Shown: positions 8,261 to 16,698, counted from the stretch's first letter. The stretch: DNA of 64,000 nt from Puniceibacterium confluentis (GCF_007923445.1 NZ_VOJI01000015.1:1-64000), one strand, 5' to 3'. Notes: generated from the sequence alone by a model not told the origin. Made by a program: numbers and translations.

Positions 8261-8685
8261 TCCGTAAATACAAAACTGAAGACGCCGATGCCCTGATTGC
8301 AATCTGGGATAACGCAGAAGCACTTGCTCATCCTTTCCTGTCGGATGACGTCAGAAACCAAGTGCGCAAAGACATACGTAACATGTATCTCCCGAATGCC
8401 GAAACATGGGTGCTGGAAGATGACGGGACCCCTGTCGGTTTCATTGCAATGATCGACAAAGAAATCGGCGGACTGTTTCTTGACCCTTCTCAACAAGGCA
8501 AGGGCATGGGCCGCCAGATGGTCGATCATGTCGTGTCGTTGAAAGGACCACTCACAGTGGAAGTGTTCAAGGACAACAAAATCGGTCTGCCGTTCTATAA
8601 AAGGTATGGATTTGAGGTAACCGGTGAGGGCACATTTGACGTCACCGGCGATGAAACATTCAAGATGGCTATGCCAGCCTCATAA
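8257..8685 (+). CDS. GNAT-family N-acetyltransferase (YjaB-like)
   Basis: A 142-residue protein with a GNAT fold. The acetyl-CoA-binding loop is seen as LDPSQQGKGMGRQMVDH (Q/R-x-x-G-x-G/A), followed by the beta-bulge strand and VFKDNKIGLPFYKRYGFE, typical of the C-terminal GNAT motif. Length and layout fit the YjaB-like group; the substrate is unknown. The start overlaps the rsgA stop by four bases, so the two are translationally coupled and share the same AT-rich composition. Confidence 0.8.
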   Translation: MIRKYKTEDADALIAIWDNAEALAHPFLSDDVRNQVRKDIRNMYLPNAETWVLEDDGTPVGFIAMIDKEIGGLFLDPSQQGKGMGRQMVDHVVSLKGPLTVEVFKDNKIGLPFYKRYGFEVTGEGTFDVTGDETFKMAMPAS

Positions 8686-8694
8686 CAACCATGT

Positions 8695-8721
8695 GGAAGG
8701 CACCCTAAGTCGGTGCCTTCC
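8695..8721 (+). terminator. Hairpin ending the rsgA-acetyltransferase transcript
   Basis: A perfect 10-bp stem (GGAAGGCACC / GGTGCCTTCC) with a 7-nt loop starts 9 nt after the acetyltransferase stop. There is no T run, so termination efficiency is uncertain. Confidence 0.55.
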
Positions 8722-8822
8722 AAACTCGGCCTATGCCTTTAGGAGACATTGGGATGGCTTGGGCGAGCGGCAGCAAGGTCCGCTCTGTTGCCGGTCGGGT
8801 GTTCTCGAATGAAGCAGCTGCA

Positions 8823-8912
8823 GCGAACGGCGGCTTCTGCTTTCGGCAGTGCAGCACGAAAAGTCGCCTTATAGCGTCAAAGGGCTGAGTTTGCAAAGGG
8901 CGCTATCTGCGC
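8823..8912 (+). repeat. 90-bp direct repeat R3, copy 1 (left of marC-like gene)
   Basis: It matches the copy at 9931-10020 at about 84 of 90 positions without gaps. The shared core includes CTTTCGGCAGTGCAGCACGA and GTCAAAGGGCTGAGTTTGC. It has no evident coding function. Confidence 0.75.
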
Positions 8913-8932
8913 ATTTCTGACGGTCGAACAAC

Positions 8933-9106
8933 CTACAGCATCTTCGAGCGCCTCAAGCACCGTGCGAAGGAGAATAGGAGCGCTTCCTGGTCCATGAGCG
9001 CCAACCCAATCGGAAGCCGGATGTTACCGGCATCCTGCTGCGCCAGGGCGGAGGCAACTGCGAGGTTCAGAATCAGAAAAGATTTCAGTATCAGTGCTCT
9101 TAACAT
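8933..9106 (-). CDS. Short secreted peptide, possibly a truncated gene
   Basis: A 57-residue frame whose first ~22 residues form a convincing signal peptide (hydrophobic ILKSFLILNLAVASALAQQ, likely cleavage after ALA). AGAGGGG lies 8 nt upstream of the ATG. The mature part is only ~35 residues and ends 20 nt from repeat R3, so the gene may have been cut by whatever created the repeat. It is divergent from the marC-like gene. Not recognised. Confidence 0.35.
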   Translation of the reverse strand: MLRALILKSFLILNLAVASALAQQDAGNIRLPIGLALMDQEALLFSFARCLRRSKML

Positions 9107-9177
9107 GACATTTGCCCCTCTTGCCCAACTTGCGGACGCAGGAGGCTGCAACCTATCAGGAAGAATGCTGACCGACC

Positions 9178-9846
9178 ATGGACTGGGCCGCGCTTGCCAA
9201 GGAATTGATCACGCTGATCGTCGTCATTGACCCGGTCGGGTCTATCCCTGTATTTCTGTTTGCCGTTCAAGGGGTGCCTCGAACGCTGCACCGACGCTTC
9301 GCACTTCGCGCTGTCGTTATCGCAGCGCTTGTTCTGCTCGCGTTCCTTGTTGGAGGGCAGTTGCTTCTTGAAACGCTTGGCCTTCGCTTCGGCTCATTTC
9401 AGATCGCTGGCGGTGTTATTCTGTTCCTGTTCGCCATGACCATGGTTTTCGGTGAATCCAAACCCGCACGCGAGATCGAAGAAGCTGAGCGCGATCACCT
9501 CGCCGGGGCAGTGTTCCCGCTTGCGATGCCGTCCATCGCCTCACCCGGTGCGATGCTGGCCATTGTGATCCTGACGGACAATCACACCGAGTCGATTTCC
9601 GAACAGGCCGTCACCGCGGGCCTTCTGATGATCGTTCTGCTTATGACATTAGTCCTCTTGCTCGTGGCCAGCGCCGTCCACAAAGTGATCGGCAACACCG
9701 GTGCCAGTGTCATCAGCCGGGTCATGGGGATCATTCTGGCAACAATCGCTGTGGATTCTATACTTGGTGGCTTGGATGCACTCGGTGTTATGGATATTGC
9801 TCCGCCGCCGGTTGAAAGCCCCCTGACGCCATTGGAAACAGAGTGA
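9178..9846 (+). CDS. MarC-family integral membrane protein
   Basis: A 222-residue protein with six predicted membrane segments. MarC signatures are present: LIVVIDPVGSIPVFL in the first segment, a GGVILFLFAMTMVFG segment, and AVFPLAMPSIASPGAMLA in the second half. The family (also UPF0056) was once linked to multiple antibiotic resistance, but its transport substrate is unknown. The gene sits between the two copies of repeat R3, which suggests it arrived or was rearranged as a unit. Confidence 0.85.
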   Translation: MDWAALAKELITLIVVIDPVGSIPVFLFAVQGVPRTLHRRFALRAVVIAALVLLAFLVGGQLLLETLGLRFGSFQIAGGVILFLFAMTMVFGESKPAREIEEAERDHLAGAVFPLAMPSIASPGAMLAIVILTDNHTESISEQAVTAGLLMIVLLMTLVLLLVASAVHKVIGNTGASVISRVMGIILATIAVDSILGGLDALGVMDIAPPPVESPLTPLETE

Positions 9847-10255
9847 ATGCGGTCATTCGAAGTTGATCCGCCGAGCGGCAGGTTCGTCAGCACTGCAGCC
9901 CGTCGGCCGTGCTTTGGTAATGCGCCTGCGGCGAACGTCAGCTTCTGCTTTCGGCAGTGCAGCACGAAAAGTCGCCTGATCGCGTCAAAGGGCTGAGTTT
10001 GCAAAGGGCGCCTTCTGCGCTTGCCCGACTGTTAGGCGACCGCTTCCCTCGGGCCCGCCCCGGCGCTACATCTGCGCCATGCACTACCTCCACCTCATTT
10101 GAAGTTGCGGCCATTCGGCTGAGATCCCCTGGCGTTCGCCGTCTGGAGTCGTCCGCGCTGAGATTCAACCTCGGGCGCGTTGCTCGGTCTGCTGCGTTCC
10201 CGGGGCCGTCGACATGCGGCTTATCTGGTCGCCGGACCGCGCTGCACACACGCGC
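9847..10255. other. Intergenic stretch with repeat R3 copy 2
   Basis: Apart from repeat R3 copy 2, nothing gene-like is seen. The string at 10211-10236 (GACATGCGGCTTATCTGG and onward) recurs in similar form at 13821-13846 (about 22 of 26 positions), another sign of dispersed debris. Confidence 0.35.
9931..10020 (+). repeat. 90-bp direct repeat R3, copy 2 (right of marC-like gene)
   Basis: This is the same-orientation partner of the copy at 8823-8912. The six differences are spread along the length, so the duplication is not recent or has been diverging. Confidence 0.75.
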
Positions 10256-11536
10256 CTAGCGCAGGGTGACGGTATCGCCGTCTATCATCGTGGCCACGTT
10301 CTGGCAGACCGGCAGCAGGTCGAAATTCGTGGTGATCTCGCTGACATCTTCAGCGATGCCGCCGATGACCGGTCCCAGCGTAGCCAGTGTCTGATCGAGC
10401 ACTGTGCCGGTGTCCGCAACGGTCTGATCGATCAGCGCGCCGAGCGGCGTTTTGGTGGATGCCAGTGCCGGGATATTGGACACGGCGTGCAGATCCGCAT
10501 TCAGCAGCACCCGGAGGCCATCTCCCGGAGCGCAGGCCGGAGAGCCGGTGAGCACCGCATCCGGTGTCACTGAGATATCGCCAAGCCCATGCAAGACTGA
10601 GACGAGGTTGGAAACGACGAGGCTTGCCTTCAGCTTGACCTCGCCCTCGAACTTGATTGGGCAATCAGAGAAGATCGCCGCGTTTTCGACTACGAAACCT
10701 TCGCTCAGGCGCACTACTTCGTTGTCATCGCAGTCCACCCGGAAACTGCCGTTGCTCAGCACCGAGATGTTGTTCAGGTCTCTCGCATGAATATTCCGAG
10801 TTGCGGTGTTAACAGCCCGCTGCACTTCGCCGCGACTGATTCCCCGGCCGCCGAAGACGTTGAACTCCGTCGGGGTGACGGCCATGGTCAGAAGTTCGTC
10901 GATCAGGCCTGTGACATGTTTATGGTCCCAAACCGGCATGTCCCCATAAGTGGCGTCGGCCCTTGCCTTCAGGCAGATCCCGATAAAGGCGTTGGTCGAC
11001 GACAGGTCGACGCGCGCCTGCAGTGACAGCAGCGGGTCGGTGCAGGCGGGGCCGGAGCGGGTCTTGATCAGGGCTGTGGCGCGGCCACGGATGTTCCAGG
11101 GGTCGTAATTGAACACCTTGAGGAACAACAGCGGTTCTGGATTGCCCTGCATGCTGTTGCGGTCAAGCGTCACCCGGACCGAATTGGCGGGATAGCTGTT
11201 GGGTGAAAATTCCCGGCTGGCTTCGTCGAGATAGCCCATTTCAAAGCTGCCCGGATGCCAGGCGTCTTCAAGCTTCGCGACTTGCAAACCAGTCATAGCG
11301 GTGCGTCTGGCAACGTCGAGCGGAGTCTCGCCAAGCCGGGGCTCCGAGGCGCGGATGGCCGCGCTGAGCGCCGCTGTCTCGGCGTTGGTCTGCAAGATTT
11401 CGCGGACGCGCCAGGCGTTGGCAGTGTCAATTGCCGCGCCGCCCACAAGAAGCGAAACAGTAAGCACAAAGAGGCAAGTCAGGGTGGCATAGCCGTCCTC
11501 GTGCCGCGCAAGGCCGACGAAGGAGAAGGTCTGCAT
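10256..11536 (-). CDS. TadG-like pilus-assembly protein
   Basis: A 426-residue protein with one N-terminal membrane segment (residues ~19-40, LTCLFVLTVSLLVGGAAIDT) followed by the acidic/Ala-rich DTANAWRVREILQTNAETAALSAA region that marks TadG/TadE-type proteins. The large C-terminal part is extracytoplasmic, with several Cys (PACTDPL, GICLKA, VDCDD, FSDCPIKF, PACAPG, PVCQN) that could form disulfides. TadG proteins are accessory pseudopilin-like parts of Flp/Tad pili. The gene overlaps the TadE-like gene by one base. No other tad/cpa genes lie nearby. Confidence 0.7.
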   Translation of the reverse strand: MQTFSFVGLARHEDGYATLTCLFVLTVSLLVGGAAIDTANAWRVREILQTNAETAALSAAIRASEPRLGETPLDVARRTAMTGLQVAKLEDAWHPGSFEMGYLDEASREFSPNSYPANSVRVTLDRNSMQGNPEPLLFLKVFNYDPWNIRGRATALIKTRSGPACTDPLLSLQARVDLSSTNAFIGICLKARADATYGDMPVWDHKHVTGLIDELLTMAVTPTEFNVFGGRGISRGEVQRAVNTATRNIHARDLNNISVLSNGSFRVDCDDNEVVRLSEGFVVENAAIFSDCPIKFEGEVKLKASLVVSNLVSVLHGLGDISVTPDAVLTGSPACAPGDGLRVLLNADLHAVSNIPALASTKTPLGALIDQTVADTGTVLDQTLATLGPVIGGIAEDVSEITTNFDLLPVCQNVATMIDGDTVTLR

Positions 11537-11949
11537 TAGACAGGCTCCCGCAGCATGGACACTTTGGCCGACAGGGAGCCGGGCATGTAGCGGGACAGGA
11601 ACGGCGTCATCGCCGCCTCTCCAACCGGCAGAGAAACTTTGACGAAGACGTCGTCGCGCGTGAGATCGATGCCGATCTCGTAAGGCTTGTCGGTAAAGAA
11701 CATCGCGTTGCGTAGGTACATCTCGCCCTCATCGGCGGAGATGGTATGACGCGATAGTGCCCGGGCGGTTTCGCGGGAGGCGTTCCACATGCTCGCATTC
11801 AAGGTCAGAGAATAGGAAAAGTCGATGATGAGCATTATTGCCGTGACGATGAGCGGGGTCCAGATGACAAACTCGATGGTCGAGCTTCCGTCTTCGTCCA
11901 GCGCAAAATCCTGACCGAGATTTTTTAAATTATTATTGAAACGTTTCAA
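11536..11949 (-). CDS. TadE-like pseudopilin
   Basis: A 137-residue protein with an N-terminal basic stretch, the TadE signature DGSSTIEFVIWTPLIVTAI (Glu at +5 and a hydrophobic pilin-like helix), and an extracytoplasmic tail. The start is set by AGGAG six bases upstream of a TTG codon; the frame extends to 11985, but those upstream starts have no ribosome site. It is the first gene of a two-gene leftward operon with the TadG-like gene. The flanking 5' region is AT-rich. Confidence 0.7.
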   Translation of the reverse strand: MKRFNNNLKNLGQDFALDEDGSSTIEFVIWTPLIVTAIMLIIDFSYSLTLNASMWNASRETARALSRHTISADEGEMYLRNAMFFTDKPYEIGIDLTRDDVFVKVSLPVGEAAMTPFLSRYMPGSLSAKVSMLREPV

Positions 11950-12730
11950 TTTATTCTCCTGTGGTTGACCCAAGGTCACAGGCAATTTTCTCTTTTATTA
12001 AGGCAAAAATTTGACGACGCTCCCGATTAAGTTGCCAAAACTGCAAATTAAAAAATTTCAAGCTATTAAAGCGGAGAATTGTTCAAAAGTAGTATGGAAA
12101 ATATCAACGGCGAGCATGAGTTTTGCGTGACCAGTGCCTTACTGGAGTGGCGGCCTTCGCAAAAGCGGCAATATTTCTAATCTTGAGAATCTTCGCCAGT
12201 AACTCCAGATCTCTGCGAGTGCGATTGAGGAAGGAAAAGGCATTTCGGCAGCGGTCGTGGCGCCGTGCCACACGTCACCTGTCCTTCAGCCTACCAAAAC
12301 ATGATCTCGATCCAATTACGGCACTTGTATCGTCGGTTGTTGTATTTGACGGTTGTCGTTCGCTGCCTTCCACTCGGGATACAGGCCTTTATCCCTTTGC
12401 CGTTCCAGCGCTTCCAAAAATCGTAGAACGTTTTGTGAAGGCCGCATTTTCCCGGCGCATCACGTTACCGTAAGCTACTGTGATTGATGAATATAATCCC
12501 GCTAAGCGCACGCCTGTCTAACCGCATGACGTGCCGTGGAGTTTGGGGAGGAAGGGTCAAAGTCGCGCCATGTGCACGTCGGTCCACTTAAAAAGATCAG
12601 ATATGTTTACTGGCCGTTTTAAGCGTGGTGAATCACGCAGCACGACAGAAATTGATGGGGATTGATCCTGGAATTTTGACAGCGAAAACACTGGGATTTC
12701 AACAATGAGTAATGGTCAATGATTTTGGAG
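11950..12730. other. 0.8-kb stretch without recognisable genes
   Basis: The first ~120 bases are AT-rich and probably contain the promoter of the TadE/TadG pair. The only long frame (12123-12473, plus strand) has no ribosome site and an Arg/Ser/Leu-rich non-protein-like composition, so I do not call it. Confidence 0.35.
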
Positions 12731-12997
12731 TTAATCCGAAGTCTTGGGGGTCAGAGTATTGATCGCGACCATGATCAATATGGACGCAGTCCCGAGTACG
12801 GCGTGCAACGGCACTGCCCACGCAAAGTGCAGATCGAATTTGACGATCACACCGGCCGTCAGAAGCAGTCCGGCAACGAATCCGATAAATAAAAGCGCCA
12901 GGCATTTGCTCGGAGGGCTGAGCTCAAGCTCGTATCGCGTGCTTATCGGCTGTCCGGTATTCTCGAACGAGCCATATTCAACGGATTGGTAGGCCAT
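12731..12997 (-). CDS. Small two-helix membrane protein of unknown function
   Basis: An 88-residue protein with a polar N-terminal third (MAYQSVEYGSFENTG) and two hydrophobic segments, residues ~31-52 (CLALLFIGFVAGLLLTAGVIV) and ~60-81 (AVPLHAVLGTASILIMVAI). AGGAAAG lies about 8 nt upstream of the ATG. Codon use and composition look protein-like. It is isolated, with no operon partner and no family that I recognise. Confidence 0.5.
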   Translation of the reverse strand: MAYQSVEYGSFENTGQPISTRYELELSPPSKCLALLFIGFVAGLLLTAGVIVKFDLHFAWAVPLHAVLGTASILIMVAINTLTPKTSD

Positions 12998-14003
12998 GAC
13001 GAAAACTTTCCTGCTAAGGGCAACTCCGCGTCACAGCTTTATGAAGGTAAAACTCAGTTCCACCTTCTTCCGGCATGCAACGAAACCGAGCAGCCCTGAA
13101 GCCCAGCACAACCCAAGATAGCTCCTTTTTTGTCAACCAATCTAGAAGCAGTTTGTGTTAGGGTTGACCGGAATTGTGTCAGCAGGGGTGTTTTTAAGTC
13201 TACGTTTAGCTCTGGAACGGCATTGTTGCGCAACTCAGACCTGAGGACTGACAGCCCCATTCCCCTTTCCCTTAAGCCTCAGGCCACGCAAACGATCTCG
13301 GCCGTTCCAGGGGCGGAGAAGCCGTTGATCAGAGTCACGCGGATCTGGGCCGCCAGCGCCCTCTGCCGTCGGCACAAGGTGGTATCGTCTGGCTCGGACC
13401 AAGTCCCTGGCCTGCCATCTTCAAGATGCTGGCAACCACGCCCGTCGTTTATCGCAAAGGTAGTATGAACAGGGCCTAGATCGCAGGCAGTGCTGGATCG
13501 CTCCGTCGGCGAACACAGCGGGCCGCCCGGGGCTACCGTCGTGCGGCGCGAGCCAGGCCATATCCTTGTCCAACTAGATCAGCTGAGACTCGCGCTTGCG
13601 CACCGCCGCAGTGTAGCTGAACCAGTTTGGTGTGCGATAGCGGGCGGGTGATGGCTAGCTCATGCTGCCCGTCTAAACGCGTAGATTCACGCTGTGAATC
13701 CTCTCCCGCTAGGGCTGTGCAACAACGCCCGTTGAGAGACTCGATGTATGCCTGCTTGCGGGATGTACCGGCTGCCTGCCTGCCTGCCCGAAGCTTTGTC
13801 TGCATAATTCGCGGGCAGAGGATATGCGGTTAATCTGGCCGCCGGAAGCCAATGCGCTGGACAGGGCGCGGGTGGATTAGACGCGGCAGGTCCGGGCTCT
13901 CTGGGGATAACTCTGTGTATTATATTCCCAGATACCCGCAAATGTTCACGATTTTGCCCTTGTGATATTAGCGGGCTTGTTCCGCTAATGCCGCATAAAA
14001 TTT
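12998..14003. other. 1-kb mosaic of repeat debris left of the transposon
   Basis: There is no credible gene. It contains repeat R1 copy B, the string at 13821-13846 resembling 10211-10236, and ends with the target duplication of the IS1595-type element. Frames are short and compete on both strands. Confidence 0.35.
13160..13213 (+). repeat. Dispersed repeat R1, copy B
   Basis: This is the inverted partner of 1335-1390. The plus-strand reading gives RNCVSRGVFKSTFSS, similar to the minus-strand reading of copy A (QNCVTRGAFKPTFSS). It probably derives from the same insertion-sequence family. Confidence 0.45.
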
Positions 14004-14027
14004 GGGGGTGTCCGCATTTCGTGTTGG
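14004..14027 (+). repeat. Left terminal inverted repeat of the IS1595-type element
   Basis: It begins GGGGGTGTCCGCA, identical to the reversed right end over 13 nt, with about 19 of 24 positions matching overall. It is preceded by the TAAAATTT target-duplication copy. Confidence 0.75.
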
Positions 14028-14056
14028 CCTGCCGTTTTAAGCGGACGATTTTGCGT

Positions 14057-14947
14057 TCATCGGAGTAGGTCAGCCGCTTCTTCGACCAAGTCCCGCGCGT
14101 AGCGGGCCCTGGCCGACAAGCAACGGCCGCGGCGCACGACGAGCCAAAGTTCGTGCCAACGGCGCTTCGGGAGCTGGAAGACGGAGAGGCTCGCTTTGTC
14201 GGCGAAAGCTTCCACGCCGCTTCGGGGCAGGAGTGTGTAGCCGATCCCCTTGGCCACTGGGGCAGGGATTTGACCTATCTGGTTGACTGAACCGCGCACG
14301 CTTAGCCGGTCGGCGCCAAGATAGTCGTCCGGGAAATTCAGCCGCAGCAAGTCATCGGCATAGCTGTAGCCATCGGGGTGCGAGATGAAACCACGAGCCT
14401 CGAGATCGGCGAAAGACATAGGCGTGTCGGCTGCGTCTGCTGGCAGGACAAGACACAGCTCTTCGCGTCCTAGGTTTTTGGCCTCCAGCCGCGCGTGGTC
14501 GGGGTCCGCCCCCAGCACGCCCAGGTCGAAACGTCCTTCCAGCAGCCCTGCCAGGATCTCGGCCTGCGGCGCCGCCTCGAGGTGAACACTCAGTTCGGGC
14601 GCAGCGCGCATCCAAGGCAGCAGGGTCGGGTAGAGTAGCATCGCGAAGCTGCCAGAGCATGCGATGTGAACCGGTCCCGCGTTCCGGTCGTCTGCCTCGA
14701 TGGCGTCGCGCAGACGTTTCTCCTCGGCGCGGCGCGACAGACCAAGCTCAAAGACTACTTCACCCGCTGGGGTCAGGCTAAAGCTCTTGCCGTGTTGACT
14801 GATCAGCCCGTGTCCGACCTGCTGCTCGAGTTTCCTGAGATGCTGGCTCACGCCCGGTTGGGTCATGTTCAGACGCTCTGCGGCTTGGGTGAAGTGCTCG
14901 GTTTCGCAAAGAGTGGTGAAAGTCTCGAGCCAAGTGGCGTTGAGCAT
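14057..14947 (-). CDS. LysR-type transcriptional regulator (passenger gene)
   Basis: A 296-residue LysR regulator. The N-terminal winged helix-turn-helix is clear (TWLETFTTLCETEHFTQAAE, then LNMTQPGVSQHLRKLEQQ), followed by the linker helix and an effector-binding domain from residue ~90. I start at the ATG before LNATWLETF, which places the HTH at the usual position; the longer frame upstream would add an unlikely N-terminus and overlap the divergent gene. It is divergently transcribed from the VOC gene across a 108-nt region with a palindromic site, so it probably controls that gene and itself. Confidence 0.9.
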   Translation of the reverse strand: MLNATWLETFTTLCETEHFTQAAERLNMTQPGVSQHLRKLEQQVGHGLISQHGKSFSLTPAGEVVFELGLSRRAEEKRLRDAIEADDRNAGPVHIACSGSFAMLLYPTLLPWMRAAPELSVHLEAAPQAEILAGLLEGRFDLGVLGADPDHARLEAKNLGREELCLVLPADAADTPMSFADLEARGFISHPDGYSYADDLLRLNFPDDYLGADRLSVRGSVNQIGQIPAPVAKGIGYTLLPRSGVEAFADKASLSVFQLPKRRWHELWLVVRRGRCLSARARYARDLVEEAADLLR

Positions 14948-14975
14948 CGAATGATAACACTTCGTTTGGATTTCT

Positions 14976-14989
14976 ATATCGATTGATAT
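14976..14989. promoter_or_regulatory. Candidate LysR operator
   Basis: ATATC-GATT-GATAT is a perfect 5-bp inverted repeat centred in the divergent LysR/VOC intergenic region, 29 nt from the LysR start. Dyads of this kind are typical LysR recognition boxes. The assignment is by position and symmetry only. Confidence 0.4.
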
Positions 14990-15055
14990 TTTCACAAAAC
15001 GGTACGCGCAGTCCATATCGGCGTCAACGCAACGCAACTTGAATGGAGATATGAG

Positions 15056-15553
15056 ATGACCCAGACACCACGCACTTTTTCCCACATCGGCCTGTCCGTT
15101 CCGGACCTCGATGCTGCCGTGAAATTCTACTCCGAAGTGCTCGGGTTCTACGTCGTGATGAAACCCTCTGAGGCCGTCGAGGACGATAGCGCTATCGGTA
15201 TCATGTGCACGGACGTGTTCGGCCCCGGGTGGGGCTCGCTAAGGATCGCGCACCTGTCGACCGCCGACGGTATCGGCATCGAGATCTTCGAGTTTCCAGG
15301 CAACTACGCGCCCGAGGACAAGCTCGAGCACAAGCGCCAAGGCACCTTCCACTTCGCGGTGCAGGACCCGGACGTCGAAGGTCTCGCCCAACGCATCGTC
15401 GAGGCCGGCGGGCGGCAGCGGATGCCGGTGCGCGAATACTTCCCAGGGACCAAGCCCTACCGGATGGTCTACGTCGAAGACCCGTTCGGCATTGTCTTCG
15501 AGCTCTACAGCCACAGCTACGAGCTCACCTATTCCGCTGGCGCCTACCAATAG
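15056..15553 (+). CDS. VOC-superfamily protein (glyoxalase/dioxygenase-like)
   Basis: A 165-residue protein with two beta-alpha-beta-beta-beta modules of the vicinal oxygen chelate superfamily. Module 1 is FSHIGLSVPDLDAAVKFYSE with a metal-ligand His near residue 10. Module 2 starts at TFHFAVQDPDVEGLAQRI with a second His, and ends YVEDPFGIVFELYSHSYE with the terminal Glu ligand. This His-His-Glu set suggests a metal-dependent enzyme (lyase, dioxygenase or isomerase); the substrate is unknown. GGAG lies 7 nt before the ATG. It is likely controlled by the divergent LysR protein as a small catabolic or detoxification cassette inside the transposon. Confidence 0.85.
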   Translation: MTQTPRTFSHIGLSVPDLDAAVKFYSEVLGFYVVMKPSEAVEDDSAIGIMCTDVFGPGWGSLRIAHLSTADGIGIEIFEFPGNYAPEDKLEHKRQGTFHFAVQDPDVEGLAQRIVEAGGRQRMPVREYFPGTKPYRMVYVEDPFGIVFELYSHSYELTYSAGAYQ

Positions 15554-15625
15554 CTGGCCGCGCCGGCTCCGTGTGACACGGGGCCGACACAACCCGACAT
15601 CGCATTCAACTGGGTCGGGCGGAAA

Positions 15626-16620
15626 CTACGATGAACTGAAAATGTCCGCAGGCGACACCCCAGCCAGTCGCTCCTCCAGCCAGCGGATGTAGCTGTTGAG
15701 GTTCTTGGTGGCCGATCTGCAAAAGGGCTTGATTAACTTTTTGTAGCGGGCATGGAGCTAGTACACGTTGTGGATGTGATAGCAACCAGAGGCCACGCGC
15801 GTGCCAGCCTTGCTGCCGACTACGAAGTGTTCGATGCCTCTCGCCGCTGCGGGATTTTTGTAGCCGTTTGCTCCGTCCGAGCAGAACACGGTATCGCTCG
15901 GCACCAGTGGCTTCATGGCCCGCTCCAGCGAGACGCCTGTGCGGTTCGGCAGGCGGCGGAAGAGGTGCACGCCCCCGCGGTCTGCGACGGTGAAAATGGG
16001 AAACTGCCATTTCTAGAGGCATCGCATCAACTTCAGCCCCTGCGTGGTGAAATCTTAACATCTGGGACGGGGCGGCGGTGCGACCGTCTCCGGATCTGCG
16101 GAGTGCCGGATGCTCTCGCGAGATCCCTTGCGCGACTCCCGTTGGTAGGTCTCATCCGCCTCCACAACTCCCGAGAAGCTCATGGCGGAGCCACTTTCGA
16201 TAATGGAGAACACCAGCATCCGCCAGCACCAGACCGTGTATTTGTTGACCCCGAGCCGCCGAGCGAGTCTGCGCACTGACTGCGGTGCGGAGGTGCCCAA
16301 AATGTCCCGCATCGCGACCATGAACAGGTCTGGACGACGGATACGACCGATGGCGCTGCCGGTTCGGCCGGAATAGGTCTTCTGACAGCCGGTGCAGCGG
16401 TAGCGCTGGACGTTGGTTCGCGTGCGCCCCACTTCTGGCGGCGCTCATCACCGCAGAAAGGGCACTTGTGATCTTGGCTTGTCCGCGCTTCGATCTCCGA
16501 GATCGCTTCCGTCTTTCGTTGGAGATCCCGGATCTACATCTGGGCGTCTTCGATTTGGACCGGGTTTAGGTCATCGAGGGCATCGAGAAAACGGCGAAAG
16601 TCGTGGTGTAACAAGGGCAT
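15626..16620 (-). pseudogene. IS1595-family transposase, inactivated
   Basis: Fragments of one transposase can be joined across frames. These are an N-terminal zinc ribbon (HKCPFCGDE, then RYRCTGCQKTYSGRTG), the first catalytic Asp in VVEADETYQ, the second in FCSDGANGYKNP, and a C-terminal ATKNLNSYIRWLEERL block ending at TAG. An in-frame stop sits near 16535, a one-base deletion near 16430 shifts the frame, and three more stops follow (near 16053, near 16017 and near 15757). The zinc ribbon and ADETY motif point to IS1595. With at least five lesions it cannot make an active protein. Confidence 0.85.
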
Positions 16621-16674
16621 CCTCCGCGGAAAAAGCGGAGTGATATAGGCCTTTCTACGAAGCAACGAAGCGCA

Positions 16675-16698
16675 CCACAACGCTTTGCGGACACCCCC
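16675..16698 (-). repeat. Right terminal inverted repeat of the IS1595-type element
   Basis: It ends TGCGGACACCCCC, the reverse complement of the left end over 13 nt. It is followed by TAAAATTC, the second copy of the target duplication with one substitution. Confidence 0.75.

Larger units (their letters stand above)
14004..16698. mobile_element. IS1595-family transposon carrying LysR and VOC passenger genes (defective)
   Basis: The outer ends are inverted: GGGGGTGTCCGCA on the left equals the reverse complement of the right end for 13 bases, with weaker matching for about 11 more. The 8 bases outside the left end (TAAAATTT) and right end (TAAAATTC) agree at 7 of 8, fitting the 8-bp duplication made by IS1595 elements. 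Inside, in order, are a LysR gene (stop 53 nt from the left end), a VOC gene, and a leftward IS1595-type transposase remnant whose start is 78 nt from the right end. IS1595 members with passenger genes are known; the combination here is inferred from the sequence. The transposase is dead, so movement would need help in trans. Confidence 0.8.

Noticed and set aside
12123-12473. 116-codon plus-strand frame in the gene-poor stretch
   Set aside because: No ribosome site and Arg/Ser-biased composition; probably chance.
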